The translations under genes were made by a program, and so were the position numbers. This document shows positions 20,323-31,956 of a stretch of 64,000 nucleotides of DNA, piece after piece. Origin of the DNA: Locusta migratoria (lineage: Eukaryota; Arthropoda; Insecta; Orthoptera; Acrididae); NCBI GenBank assembly GCA_026315105.1, contig CM048753.1:71355547-71419546 (forward strand), written 5' to 3'. Position 1 is the stretch's first letter, and every line of letters begins with the position of its first letter. Below the pieces are notes generated by a model. That model searched no databases, was not told the DNA's origin, and saw nothing but the letters and a program-made list of their open reading frames with translations.

Positions 20323-21156
20323 TCAATTTGTACATTGAGCAAGCTATAAAGAAAAACAAGGAGGAATTTGGTGAAGGAATTAAAATTCAGGGGGAAGAAT
20401 TAAAAACATTGCGTTTTGCCGACGACATAGTAATTCTGTCAGATACAGCAAAGGACCTGGAAGAGCAATTGAACGGAATGGACAGTGTGCTGAAAGGTGC
20501 ATATAAGATGAACATTAACAAGAGCAAAACTAGGGTAATGCAGTGCAGTCTAAAAAATCGGCTGAAGGAATTAGATTAGGTAACGAAGCAATAAAGGAGG
20601 TAGATGAGTTTTGTTACGTGGGCAGTAAAATAACAAATGATGGTCGCAGTACAGAGGATATAAAATGCAGACTGGCAATGGGAAGAAAAGCATTTTTGAA
20701 AAAGAGAAATTTGCTAACATCGAATATTTATTTAAGTGTAAGGAAGTCTTTTCTGAAGGCATTTGTGTGGAGTGTTGCCTTGTATGGGAGTGAAACATTG
20801 AGGCTTTTGAAATGTGGTGCTACAGAAGAATGCTGAAGATTAGGTGGGTAGATCGCATAACTAATGAAGAGGTACTGAACAGAATTGGTAAGAAAAGGAA
20901 TTTTTGGCATACCGTGACTAAAAGAAGGGATCGCTTGGTAGGACACATTCTTAGACATCGAGGAATCGTAAATTTAGCATTGGAGGGAAGTGTGTGGGGT
21001 AAAAACCACAGAGGGAGACCAAGAGGCGCGTATAGTAAGCAGATTCAAGTGGATGTGGGTTGCCGTTCTTATGAGGAGATGAAAAGGCTTGCTCAGGAAA
21101 GAGTAGGGTGGAGAGCTGCATCAAACCAGTCTCCGGACTGAAGACCATAACAACAT
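20323..21156 (+). mobile_element. RTE-like LINE copy 4, 5'-truncated, with 11-bp duplication
   Basis: Starts at the Asn-Leu-Tyr-Ile-Glu-Gln-Ala block and ends in an AAC-type tail. Flanked by TTACCATATCA at 20312-20322 and 21157-21167, a target-site duplication. Coding remnants: Phe-Ala-Asp-Asp (20420), Tyr-Val-Gly-Ser-Lys, and the C-terminal domain (20812-21141), with a frameshift near 20545 and a small deletion near 20805. Inactive. Confidence 0.85.
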
Positions 21157-21299
21157 TACCATATCAATAGTTAAATGTATAATCTCTGTACCTACCTACA
21201 TTAATAAGTGTTTGTATGCATTTGTAGCAAAATTAAACCCAAAACAATAACTGGCTGGATTCTGGCAGGATAAATGTAAACAAAATACCATCCCTCCAC

Positions 21300-21345
21300 C
21301 TGAAGATGAGAGTGCAAACTTCCGAAACTCGTCCTGGGAAAAACC
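21300..21345 (+). ncRNA. Degenerate hammerhead-like motif
   Basis: CTGAAGAT core at 21300-21307, a partly paired stem II (GAGAG/CTTCC), GAAA, then ACTCGTC. Stem I does not pair convincingly. Probably an eroded Penelope-type terminal motif. Confidence 0.25.
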
Positions 21346-21372
21346 AATAGACCACCGCATCATTAGCGACTA

Positions 21373-21450
21373 AGGCGCCTCGGAATAGTATAAGCACGGT
21401 TTCCGTCACGTAAGCATGGAGGTCCGGGTTCGATTCCCGATCGCATCACA
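21373..21450 (+). other. tRNA-like segment
   Basis: B-box-like GGGTTCGATTCCCGATCGC near 21425, and a 3' flank (CACAAATTGTAATTCAATGC) matching, inverted, the flank of the 20195-20268 segment. So it is a second copy of the same repeat in the opposite orientation. Confidence 0.4.
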
Positions 21451-21690
21451 AATTGTAATTCAATGCTTCAGATTTATCATTAAAAAACTATTTGCCACAG
21501 CGGGTTTCGAAACATCGTATGATTTTTTTTCTTTTTATTTTTCGTGTCAGAGACATCCTAAAATACATATTAATTTAAAAAGAAAAATTATGCAGAAAGG
21601 TATCAACACATTATTAGCTCAGAAGAGGGTTACGTCAATAGCGTTTGGTTGTGCCGACATTAACTCATCAAAGGTACAGTGTTAGGGACT

Positions 21691-21880
21691 CAAATTCAAA
21701 TGTTTGCAGAACTTACGGGACTTAACTACGTGGTCATCAGTCCCTAAGCTTACAAACTACTTACGAACTACCTAAGACTAATGACGGCACAAATATCCAT
21801 GCCGGAGGGGGGATTCGAACCCCCGACCGTAGTGGCCGTGCAGACCGTGACTGGAGCGCCTCAGTCCCTTCGGCCATGTG
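21691..21880 (-). mobile_element. tRNA-derived SINE (main family)
   Basis: The tRNA-like head lies at the right (GGGGGTTCGAATCCCCCCTC, minus strand), then the GGCATGGATATTTGTGCC body and the 3' tail to the left. Possible 7-bp duplication AGGGACT at 21684-21690 and 21881-21887. Confidence 0.8.
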
Positions 21881-21887
21881 AGGGACT

Positions 21888-22340
21888 GAGCGGGCAGTTA
21901 TACATGTGGGTAGTTGTTTGAATGTCTCCACAGTCACACAGGGTGGAATCATTTGGATAGCCCCATTTGCTTAGGTTTACTTTAGACCTCGCTATGTCAC
22001 TGCGGAATCGGTTCAAAGACTTCCACGTTGTCCAGCTTTCGTTGTTTTCAGCAGCTAAGGTTTCGGAGGGTTCCATCCACGGGTGTCTTTCCGCATCCTC
22101 CCTATGGTTGTAAGACCAGAACACTATACCACCTTGTTAGAGTTCCTGTGGTGAACGATGTTTCGTGCAGATCGAGTACTTCCCGACATTGACTTGTCAG
22201 CGAAACTCTCTGGCCCTGTTTCTCACACGTGGTACGCATCCTGGAGATGAACTGCGTACCGTCAGCTGCCACTAACGACCCATCCTCTCCCGCAGAACAG
22301 CTTTTTCTCAATAATCCTATCGATGATCGATAGGGACATC
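21888..22340 (-). pseudogene. LINE C-terminal region with CCHC-type knuckle
   Basis: Minus-strand frames carry Trp-Lys-Ser-Leu-Asn-Arg-Phe-Arg-Ser and then Cys-Asp-Cys-Gly-Asp...His-Met-Tyr-Asn-Cys, the C-terminal basic region and Cys/His cluster of a Jockey-like LINE product. The upstream part (22102-22344) continues in another frame with no clear domain. The SINE at 21691-21880 lies directly downstream. Confidence 0.55.
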
Positions 22341-22531
22341 CCACGCAAGGATCTCAAAGCTGCTCGCTTACGTAAGCGGAATTTAGGTCGAACCGTAACA
22401 CCGGCAGGGTACGTTTGCAAAGTGTGTGTCACGCCTGCTTTTCACTGAACCTAGTCACAAAAAACACACTTCAGAAACAAGTAGTACAGTCTAGAAAACG
22501 ATAATCAGAGAACAAAATAGCAAATACTCTC

Positions 22532-23909
22532 CTGGTCATTAAAATTGCTACACCACGAAGGTGACGTGCTACAGACGCGAAATTTAACCGACAGGAAGAC
22601 GATGCTGTGGTATGCAAATGATTAGCTTTTCAGAGCATTCACACAAAGTTGGCGCCGGCGGCGACACCTACAACGTGCTGACTTGAGGAAAGGTTGCAAC
22701 CGATTTTTCATACATAAACAGCAGTTGACCGGCGTTGTCTGGTGAAACGTTGTTGTGATGCCTCGTGTAAGGAGGAGAAATGCGTATCATCACGTTTCCG
22801 ACTTTGATAAAGGTCGGATTGTAGCCTATCGCGATTGCGGTTTATCGTATCGCAACATTGCTACTCGCGTTGGTCGCGATCCAGTTACTGTTAGCAGAAT
22901 ATGGAATCGGTGAATTCAGGAGGGCAATACGGAACGCCGTGCTGGATTCCAACGGCCTCGTATCACTAGCAGTCGAGATGACAGGCATCTTATCCGCATG
23001 GCTGTAACGGATCGTGCAGCCACGTCTCGATCTCCGAGTCAACAGATGGGGACGTTTGCAAGAGAACAACCATCTGCACGACGACGTCTGCAGCAGTATG
23101 GACTATCAGCTCGGAGACCGTGGCTGCGGTTACCCTTAACGCTGCATCACAGACATAACGCCTGCGATGATATGTGCAACGACGAACCTTGGTGCACTAA
23201 TGGCAAAACGTAATTTTTTTCTGATGTATCCAAGTTCTGTTTACAGCATCATTATGGTCGCATCTGTGTTTGGCGACATCGCGGTGAACGCACAATGGAA
23301 GCCTGTATTTGTCATCGTCATACTGGCGTATCACCCGGCGTGATGGTTTGGGGTGCCATTGGTTACACGTCTGGGTCACGTCTTGTTCGCATCGAAGGCA
23401 ATTTGAACAATGGCCGTTATATTTCAGATGTGTTACGACCCGTGGCTCTACCCATTTATTCGATCCCTGCGGAACCACACAGTTCATCAGGATAATGCAC
23501 GACCGCATGTTGCACGCCCTGTACAGGCCTTTTTGAGTACGGAAAATGTTCGACTGCTGCCCTGGCCAGCACATTCTCCAGATCTCTCACCAACTGAAAA
23601 CGTCTGGTCAATGGTGGCCGAGCAACTGGCTCGTCACAATACGCCAGTCACTACTCTTGATGAACTGTGATATCGAGTTGAAGCTGCATGGGCATCTGTA
23701 ACTGTACACGCCATCCAAGCTCAATGCCCAATCGTGTCGAGGTCGTTATTACGGCCAGAGGTGGTTGTTCTGGGTAGTGATTTCTCAGTATCTACGAACC
23801 CAAATTGCGTGAACATGTAATCACATGTCAGTTCTAGTGTAATATATTTCTCAAATGAATACCTGTGTATTATCTGCATTTCTTCTTGGTGTAGCAGTAA
23901 CAGTAGACC
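22532..23909 (+). mobile_element. Tc1-like transposon copy 2
   Basis: Same family as 4615-5996, opposite strand. Left terminal repeat CTGGTCATTAAAATTGC at 22532. The right terminal repeat is recognisable only in its inner part (CTTCTTGGTGTAGCA at about 23882-23896) and decayed outside. More mutated than copy 1. Confidence 0.8.
22758..23777 (+). pseudogene. Tc1-type transposase with stops and frameshifts
   Basis: Starts at the same Met-Pro-Arg-Val-Arg-Arg-Arg as copy 1. A stop replaces a Trp codon near 22912, a small deletion lies near 23085, the first catalytic region reads Phe-Ser-Asp-Val-Ser-Lys after a stop near 23212, and a frameshift near 23455 precedes Gln-Asp-Asn-Ala-Arg-Pro-His and Ser-Pro-Thr-Glu-Asn-Val-Trp. 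The Trp after Glu-Asn-Val is intact here although it is a stop in copy 1. No active product. Confidence 0.85.
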
Positions 23910-24330
23910 CACAATAACATATAAATATAATAAAAAGTAGAAAAGTGCAATAATGTCACAATAGGTGTAATATTAGCCATACCAGGTATATAGCTTAAAA
24001 TCTACTATTTAGTGCAGAGGACGTGCTGGAAGAAATTCCTCAGAAACGGCTATCTATTACGGTTCAAAAATGGTTTAAATGGCACCTAAAGAGATAATAA
24101 ACTAATTTGACTGCATACGGAAAATTTCTGCGAAACATGCACGAGTACTAAAAGGAGAATAATATTGTGTTTCTTGACGGCAGAACCATATTTCTGTAAA
24201 GTACGAGGGCCAAATAACGCCACATTAGTATATAATGTGCTGTAGGTACGTTAGTAAGTGATACTGTACCACAAAGTGTATAACATGGCTCTTTAATCTC
24301 ATTTGAAGGGGAAAAAAGTAATTATACTGT
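23910..24330. other. Unassigned AT-rich sequence
   Basis: No gene or element recognised. Confidence 0.25.
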
Positions 24331-25335
24331 CTGTTGTTGTTATGGTCTTCAGTCCGGAGACTGGTTTGATGCAGCTCTCCACGCTACCCTGTCCTGTGCA
24401 AGTTTCTTCATCTGAGAATACTTACGACAACCTACATCCTTGTGAATCTGCTTACCGTATTCGTCCCTCGGTCTTCCTCTACGATTTCTACCCCACACAA
24501 ATTCTTCTAATGCTAAGTTGACGATTTCTAGATGCGTCGAAATGTGTCCCACAAACCTATCCCTTCTCTTAATGAGGATATGCCAGAAACTTCTTTTCTC
24601 CCCAATTCGGTTAAGCACCTCCTCATTAGTTACGTGAAATACCCATCCAATTTTCATCATTCGTCTGTAGCTCCACATTTCAAAAGCTTCTATCATCTTT
24701 TAGTATGAACTCCTTATCGATCACGTTTCACTCCGATATAAAGCTACACTCTAGAAAAATGCTTACAGAACGAACTTCCTAACATTTAAACTAATATTGG
24801 ATGTGAACAAATGTCTCTTCTTCAGAAACGCTTTTGTTCCCATAGCTATTCTGCAATTTATGTCTTCTTTACTTCGGGCATCAGAAGTTTTTTTTGTATC
24901 CAAATAACAAAACTCATTTACTACTTTGATCATCTCGTTACCTAATCTAACTCCTTCACCATCGCCAGATTTTCTGACACTACATTCCATTACCCTCGTT
25001 TTACTCTTCTTAATGTTCATCTTATATCTTCCTTTCAAGACACTGCTCATTCCGTTTAATTACTCTTGCAGGTCCTTTGCAGTCTCTGACAAAATTAGTA
25101 TGTCATCTGCAAACCGCCAAGTTTTATTCCCTCTTCCTGGTCTTTAATTCCCTCTTCAAATTACTCCTTGCATTCCTTAATAGCTTGCTCAATGTACAGA
25201 TTGAACATTTGAGAAAGGCTACAACGCTGTCTTACTTCCTTCCTAACCACTGCGACCCTTTCATGACCTTTGACTCTAATAATTGCTGTCTGGTTTTTGT
25301 ACAAGTTGAATATAACTCTTCGCTCCCTATAAAAT
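24331..25335 (-). mobile_element. RTE-like LINE copy 8, diverged
   Basis: Tail at 24331-24345 (minus strand). The coding part runs back to about 25335, upstream of the Val-Arg-Gln-Gly block. Frames: C-terminal domain 24349-24696 (115 codons) and 24763-25050. Closest to the copy at 37.8 kb (both have Asp-Arg-Val-Ala-Trp-Arg near the end), so two subfamilies of this LINE exist here. Confidence 0.75.
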
Positions 25336-27252
25336 GTTTACCTAAATCTGCAAGTGCCCAGAGACAACTACTAAAATATCTATCACCTGTCTGAGTACTC
25401 CATAACAAAGTGCTGTTCTCCATTTCAGACAGAACAATCCAATTTTTATTGTGACATACAAGTGCGCCAGCCATACGGACAAGCTATTTGGACCGAATCC
25501 GCAATTTTACCGTTCATATGCGTTATCCCAGTAATCCCATTAGCCGGAATACTATTGAAACATTTACGTCCATATTTGTTAATGTTTTTTTTTACACGGT
25601 CGGTAATATAAACAGGACGCGGAAAAGCAGATAATTTGAATGCGCAGCGCACAAAGCGATTCATTACCCAAACGCCAGAAAGGCGGAAAGAGTAAATCAA
25701 ACTTTTATGTCGGTGTAATGTAACAGACGCGGCCGCTGCAGTGACACAGGAGTACTGTGCTTTTATTCATTCACATCGTTCTCTCTCCCTTTCTCCCTCT
25801 CTAGCTGATCGTAATGGTATTACATTCGTATTCAATCTGATCCTGATTAAAAAACATGGGGTGCAATATGGGCTGCATGAGCGGTGATTGGAACAGTGCG
25901 TCAAATAGGCACTTCTGCAGCTAGAAACATCGGTAACAACGTTTCCTCAATTGCAATTGTCTTCCTCTGCATAATGGGCGAGGTTTCGTAGACCGTTTTA
26001 ACATAGTCTATCATATACAGTCGCGACCCTCACTGCTGTAAAAGTTGTTACCAACTGACAGTTGCTGCGAAACTAGCGATCCTAGCGGTGGGCAAGCCGC
26101 CGAAGTTGTGATGTTTGTTTATAATCGCTTTTGTACGTAAATAACGAAATACTTACTATAATTTTTGCGTTGCAAGCATTAGTAAAATATCAAGAGACGT
26201 ACATTAATACTGAAATTAATATGAAAACAGCCTCATTTAAGTAATTCAATGGTATAAGGAACAACTCTGTCATGAACAAATACTTACGAATATGTGTATA
26301 TTTGCAGCTTATTCCGCTAAAAGAGAGTTGCATATAAACATAATGGTATAATAAGTTTCTATTATGGTCTGTTCTTACATTGACAGCCAGTTTTTCACGT
26401 GTATCAATTCGGTACGGAGTCTAATGATTCTCAAATTTTTACACGTCACTCGTCTTTCTTGTACGTACATATTCTTTTAAGTGTAATTACTTTAGCTTTA
26501 AAAAAAAAACAATGTTTTGATGGTTTTTGCCGTTTGAGGTTCAGATGTAGCAACAATTGTGGAATTGGGTTCTTCTTTGTTGGACAACAGTTTGGTTGCT
26601 TTTATCGTTATATTGTCATGTCTGTTACATTTTTCCTTCAGTTACAGCTGTGATGATTGATTTGGTACTTTCAATACCGTATTTATTGCATTCTGTATAC
26701 GTTTCCTATGTTCCACCCTCACCGATTTTACTGGAATTGTAATGAAGAATACTTAACGTTCCTACGTAGAAATTGACGTCTCTCTGCTAATGGGTATGTC
26801 TCCTGGTGTTTCCGAGGCATTCTTATTTTTAATAGAAAATGAAATTACTCATCTAAAGCCTATATGTTACAGGATGAATGTAAATTAACTGTCCTGTAAT
26901 GTACCGTTTCGTACCTTATCAGGGATCCTATGAAACCTAAGCAAGACAAATGGGGAGCTATTTTTAAATTATTACCTATTTATAAGGCACTACATACGTT
27001 CCCTAATGTAAAAAGTATGCTGAAGTCAATCTAAACGATACTATTCGCACTCATCAACTATCGTATTCAGAAACGTAGCTTGCCGGCCGCTTGGAGCGCT
27101 GCTATCGCAGCGTATAACAAAAATCTGTGGGAGTGTTGTGACTGTATATGTTAGACTGTGGCGTTATTCTCCCAGTTCTGGTTCGAACTGGCGCAAATTT
27201 CAGCTAGAAGACGTAGAAACTGTCTTAAGAAGTCTTCTACATCTACACACAC
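25336..27252. other. Unassigned 1.9 kb
   Basis: No gene recognised. Short frames at 25446-25700 and 26399-26742 have no domain signature. A homopolymer A run sits at about 26500. Confidence 0.3.
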
Positions 27253-27263
27253 ACTCCGCACTC

Positions 27264-27440
27264 GCCGGCCGCGGTGGCCTAGAGGACTGAGGCGCTCCAG
27301 TCACGGTCTGCACGGCCACTACGGTCGGGGGTTCGAATCCCCCCTCGGGCATGGATATTTGTGCCGTCCTTAGTCTTAGCTAGTTGATAAGTAGTTTGTA
27401 AGCTTAGGGACTGATGACCCCGCAGTTAAGTCCCATTTAA
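27264..27440 (+). mobile_element. tRNA-derived SINE (main family), full length, 11-bp duplication
   Basis: Complete copy: head GCCGGCCGCGGTGGCC with a class-II-like tRNA fold (Leu/Ser type, long variable arm), B box GGGTTCGAATCCCCCC, then a body ending in GGGACTGATGACCCC and TTAAGTCCCAT. Flanked by ACTCCGCACTC at 27253-27263 and 27441-27451. Best reference copy of the family in this window. Confidence 0.9.
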
Positions 27441-27451
27441 ACTCCGCACTC

Positions 27452-28057
27452 CACCCAAAGGTGCGTGGCGGAGGGTGTTGTTTCCGCCACAAATTTTCTA
27501 TTTCAAATAAAGTTACTGTTTCATTTGCCTCATCTTCAGACTAGAAATACAGGTATTTTAACAATTGTCAGAACCTTTCCATTTAGTTTACCGATTCACT
27601 TTTCTGTAAGTCAGCAGTATCAAAATTTCATGCCTAAGACAGTACAGCAATGACTATGCATCTGTACCAGATTAAAATACTGTAAACTTTTTTTTTCCGC
27701 AGTTGAAATTTTACGGAATATTTTGAAGCCGTAATTCTTATCCTCTCTGGCAAAACCCTGCAGAAGACAGAATATCGGCAAGTTCCAAAAGTAGCTCGCA
27801 AATGCAGCTGACAGATTTTAATTAAAATGTTATTGATTATAATTATCGAGTTGCCATCCCAGAAATTACAACTAATTTCTGCGTTTGGTACAGATTCAGC
27901 TCAACGTAAGCGCGATGGTGTTATTTAAAGTGAAAGCATACAAAATATACTACGTAAAATTCATTTTCAGTAACACAGCGATATCAATACAGATCGCAAG
28001 AAAAATTTTCAAATTATCGCCGACTTAGGTTAAAAAAAACCTGATCTCAAAAAAAGT
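27452..28057. other. Unassigned AT-rich sequence
   Basis: No gene or element recognised. Confidence 0.25.
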
Positions 28058-28920
28058 TATGTGGACATGTGTCCGGAAACGCTTAATTGTCATGTTAGAG
28101 CTCATTTTATTACTTCTCTTGAAATCACATTAATAATGGAATAGAAACACACAGCAACAGAACGTACCAGCGTGACTTCAAACACTTTGTCACAGGAAAT
28201 GTTCAAAATGTCCTCCGTTAGCGAGGATACATGCATCCACCCTCCGTCGCATGGAATTCCTGATGCACTGATGCAGCCCTGGAGAATGGCGTATTGCATC
28301 ACAACCGTCCACAATACGAGCACGAAGAGTCTCTACATTTGGTACCGGGGTTGCGTAGACAAGAGCTTTCAAATGCCCCCATAAATGAAAGTCAAGAGGG
28401 TTGAGGTCAAGAGAGCGTGGAGGCCATGGAATTGGTCCGCCTCTACCAATCCATCGGTCACCGAATCTGTTGTTGAGAAGCGTACGAACACGTCGACTGA
28501 AATGTACAGGAGCTCCATCGTACATGAACCACGTGTTGTGTCGTACATGTAAAGGCGCATGTTCTAGCAGCACAGGTAGAGTATCCCGTATGAAATCATG
28601 ATAACGTGCTCCAGTGAGCGTAGGTGGAAGAACATGAGGCCCAATCAAGACATCACCAACAATTCCTGCCCAAACGTTCACAGAAAATCTCTGTTGATGA
28701 CGTGATTGCACAATTGCGTGCGGAATCTCGTCAGCCCAAACGTGTTGAGTGGAAAAATTTACAATCACGTTGGAATGAAGCCTCATTCGTAAATACTAAA
28801 ATGAGCTCTAACATGGAAATTAAGCGTTTCCTGACTCATGTCCACATAAAATATTTTCTTTCTTTGTGTGTCAGGAGTGTTTCCTGAAAGTTTGGCCGTA
28901 CCTTTTTGTAACACCCTGTA
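28058..28920 (-). mobile_element. Mariner-type transposon with internal deletion
   Basis: Inverted repeats of about 55 bp (28058-28112 and 28797-28853; for example GGAAACGCTTAAT and its inverse). The right side continues outward to ACACCCTGTATA, typical of such elements, while the left outer end is missing. The N-terminal half of the transposase is absent: the repeat runs straight into the catalytic domain. Confidence 0.75.
28190..28786 (-). pseudogene. Mariner-superfamily transposase, catalytic domain only
   Basis: 198 uninterrupted codons. Second catalytic Asp in Tyr-Asp-Gly-Ala-Pro-Val-His-Phe; third acidic residue in Leu-Asn-Pro-Leu-Asp-Phe; I count 41 residues between them (DD41D-like). 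The block at the start, Asn-Glu-Ala-Ser-Phe in an adjoining frame, corresponds to the first catalytic site with Asp changed to Asn. The DNA-binding half is missing. A broken second copy lies at 52455-52800. Confidence 0.8.
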
Positions 28921-29237
28921 TATATTTTCTTAGAATTGATTAGTATGTCAGTGGGCGATAATTACCTCTCTGTGTGCTATGATATAGCGAGGAAAAAAAG
29001 AAAGTACGTACATTGCAAGGCAAATACTTTCCATTAGAAAACTCTGATAACTTTCCTATAACAGGAGGTGCGGATTACAAGTCAATGTTTATATGTAACG
29101 CCAGTGCAGCAAATATCTCCTCATGTGCGTCTAATAGAGCACCTATTTTCTGATAAATGTGTTTATTACTTTTGGATAACTTCAACAACACCAAAAAATA
29201 GAAATTCACCAGTAGCTATTACGAAGTCAGGGGGGTA
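28921..29237. other. Unassigned sequence
   Basis: No gene or element recognised. Confidence 0.25.
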
Positions 29238-29388
29238 TATTTTAATGTTTGTGAAGCTTAAGGGACTTAACTGCGGGGTCATCAATCCCTAAACTTACAA
29301 ACTACTTATGAACTGGCTAACACTAAGGACGGCACAAATATCCATGCCCGAGGGGGCATTCGAACCCCCGACCGTAGTGGTCGTGTAG
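29238..29388 (-). mobile_element. tRNA-derived SINE (main family), head truncated
   Basis: Tail and body match 27264-27440. The tRNA-like head ends prematurely at about 29388 in the variable-arm region. Confidence 0.8.
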
Positions 29389-30089
29389 ATATAAACAGAT
29401 AGTAATTACAAGAGTGGAAGGGCACAAAAGGGTAGTTGGTAAGAAAAACTGACCAAATTTATTAGTTGCCCTCGTCCGTGTTCAATCGATACGTAGAACA
29501 AACTCTTGATAAACCAGTGCGTCTGAATAATTAATGTCTTGATAAGTGATGAGTTTCAAATTAAGTAAATTCATTGGTGATAGTAGGAATAAACAGACAA
29601 GAATCGTTTTTCATCGACATAATCGACTTATGGGAGTCAGCAACTGCAATAATATTTAAAAAGATTCTGATTATTATCAGTCAACAGTTGCAATTTTTTT
29701 TCTATTTACATGATTAATTACTACTTTCACCAATTTCCTTTCTTCGACTTATTATATTTGATGAAATCCGACAGTCTTTTTCTTTTAAGACTCTGTGTGT
29801 AAGTTTAACTCACTTATATTCATATTCCCTATATTGCCTTTGTAAATTTAATTTCTATTATGCAAAGGATATCGCTCGTTTCGAATAGTGACTACTGACT
29901 ACGATTTTGTTAGGACTGTCGTACTTCCACTTTGAATCGCCGCCACATTTTCAATTACACCCTTATTCATTTAATTATCTGTTTAGTAGTGCATAAGGGA
30001 TGGATGGAGGTAAGGAATAAAAAAGAAGACTGGGAGATACGTATTTTCACTATTTATTGTAACTAGCACATAGACACAAATCACGTAAA
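29389..30089. other. Unassigned AT-rich sequence
   Basis: No gene or element recognised. Confidence 0.25.
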
Positions 30090-31206
30090 AATGAATAAAA
30101 ATGATCTATTGACCCAAGGTCAACACGGATTTAGAAATTATCGTTCATGCGAAACACAACTAGCTCTTTACACACACGAAGTGATGAATGCTATCGACAA
30201 GGGTTCGCAAACGGCTTTTAATCAAATTGCGTGGTTATGGTATAGCTCCAAATTTGCGACTGGATAAGGGATTTCCTGTCAGAGAGGACAGTTCGTAGTA
30301 ATCGATGGTAAAGCATCGACTAAAACATAGGTGACATCGGGCGTTCCACAGGGTAGTGTTATTGGTCCTCTGCTGTTCCTTATTTACATAAACGATTTAG
30401 GGGAAAATCTAAGTAGTTCTATTAGGTTGTTTGCAGATGACGCCGTCATTTACCTTCTACTAAAATCATCTGAAGATCAAAATCAACTGCAGAATGATCT
30501 GAATAAGATATCACTGTGGTGTAAAAATTTGCAATTGACTCTAAATAATGAGAAGTGTGAAGTCGTTCATATGAGTACAAAAATAAATCCGTTAAATTTT
30601 GTTTACAAGATAAATTAAACAAAAGAGAAGGCCATAAACTCCAGAAAATACCTGGAAATTAATATTATTTCAAACTGGAAAGAATACGTAGACAATGTCG
30701 TGGGAAAGGCGAACCAGAGATAGCGTTTTATTCGTAGAACCCTTAAAAGATGCAACAGAACTACTAAAGAGACTGCATACACTACGGTTGTCCGTCCTTT
30801 TTTGGAGTATTGCTGCCCAGTGTGGGATCCTTATCAGGTGGGTTTGACGGAGGACATCGAAAGAGTCCAAAGAAGGGCAGCTCGTTTCGTATTGTCACGA
30901 TACAGGGGAGGCAGCGTTACGGAAATGATACAGGGCGTGGGATGGAAATCATTACGACAACGAAACTCCAATCGCCAACATTCTCCTCCGAATGCGAAAA
31001 TATAGTGTTGACTCTCACTTACATACGTAGAAATGATCATCAAAATAAAATACGAGAAATCATAGCAAAAACGGAGAGATTCAGGTGTCCTTTCTTCCCG
31101 CACGCTATTATAGAATGGAATGGGAGATAAATAGTATAAAGGTGGTTCTATGAACCCTTTACCAGACACTTAAATGTGATTTGCAGAGTATCTCATGTAG
31201 ATGTAG
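30090..31206 (+). mobile_element. CR1-type LINE, 5'-truncated
   Basis: From Asp-Leu-Leu-Thr-Gln-Gly-Gln-His-Gly-Phe-Arg to the GATGTA-type tail at about 31193-31206. An internal deletion near 30216 removes the Asp-Phe-Gln-Lys-Ala-Phe block. The Phe-Ala-Asp-Asp-Ala active site is intact at about 30430-30447. Stops and frameshifts near 30330, 30617 and 30970. Confidence 0.85.
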
Positions 31207-31912
31207 AATCGTAATCTTGCCGTCTTCCTGAGTAAATTAAATATTACTGGTCTCACTAACTCGTATTGACATTTGCCATGGGAAACCCTATATTGGTGAA
31301 AAGGACCACAAAGGAACAGTTTCTCCAATCGAACATCATTCATACTCCACACGTTGCATGCTCGATACTTTAGAAACTGAATGCGGCATGCTCTACAGAT
31401 GTTTGCATTTCAAGACGTTAAACTGTGCGCATCCCCATAGAAACAACATAGACGTTCCTGGACACTACCGACATACTGATCACACGTTCTGTGACTTCCA
31501 CTAACATCATCTTGGTGTTCTTTATTTTGTTTTTCAGCCTTTGGCAGTTCACACATAGCTCCTAACAACAACAACACTAGCACCGGGAAAACAACACCAC
31601 AAATAAAATTAAATCAAATATATAGCAGAAAGAAAATACCTCAGACCGTTATGAAGTATAAAGATAAGTACAGTGACCCAATACAAGACCGGTACAGTGA
31701 GACGTAGCCATGCCACGTGATACCACACAATCATTCATGACCTCTTACAAAGAAAACCGAAAACTTAACGATAATTCGGGACTAAATTTGGCCTACCGCT
31801 ACAGAAACTTAATTTTGTTAACACTTTGAACATGGCTGGTTAACAGCAACCGTAATCCAATTATTTTTAACAGTTTTATATAACAGCCAACCAGTTGCAT
31901 AGTTTTATGGTA
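31207..31912. other. Unassigned sequence
   Basis: No gene recognised. The right part probably belongs to the Penelope-like repeat carrying the hammerhead motif at 31913-31956. Confidence 0.3.
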
Positions 31913-31956
31913 CTTGACCCAGGTTTCGTTGTTGCTAGGGACAACTTCATCAGAAG
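31913..31956 (-). ncRNA. Hammerhead-ribozyme-like motif (Penelope type)
   Basis: Minus strand: stem I CTT (31956-31954), core CTGATGAA, stem II GTTGT/ACAAC, GAA, stem III ACC-TG-GGT, cleavage-site C (31916), stem I partner AAG (31915-31913). Same core length and spacing as the motifs at 8061 and 17642, with entirely different stems. Stem I is short (3 bp before a mismatch). Confidence 0.55.

Noticed and set aside
27270..27350. Functional tRNA-Leu or tRNA-Ser gene
   Set aside because: The head folds like a class-II tRNA, but it is followed by a SINE body and flanked by an 11-bp duplication, and near-identical heads occur in seven other truncated or nested copies.
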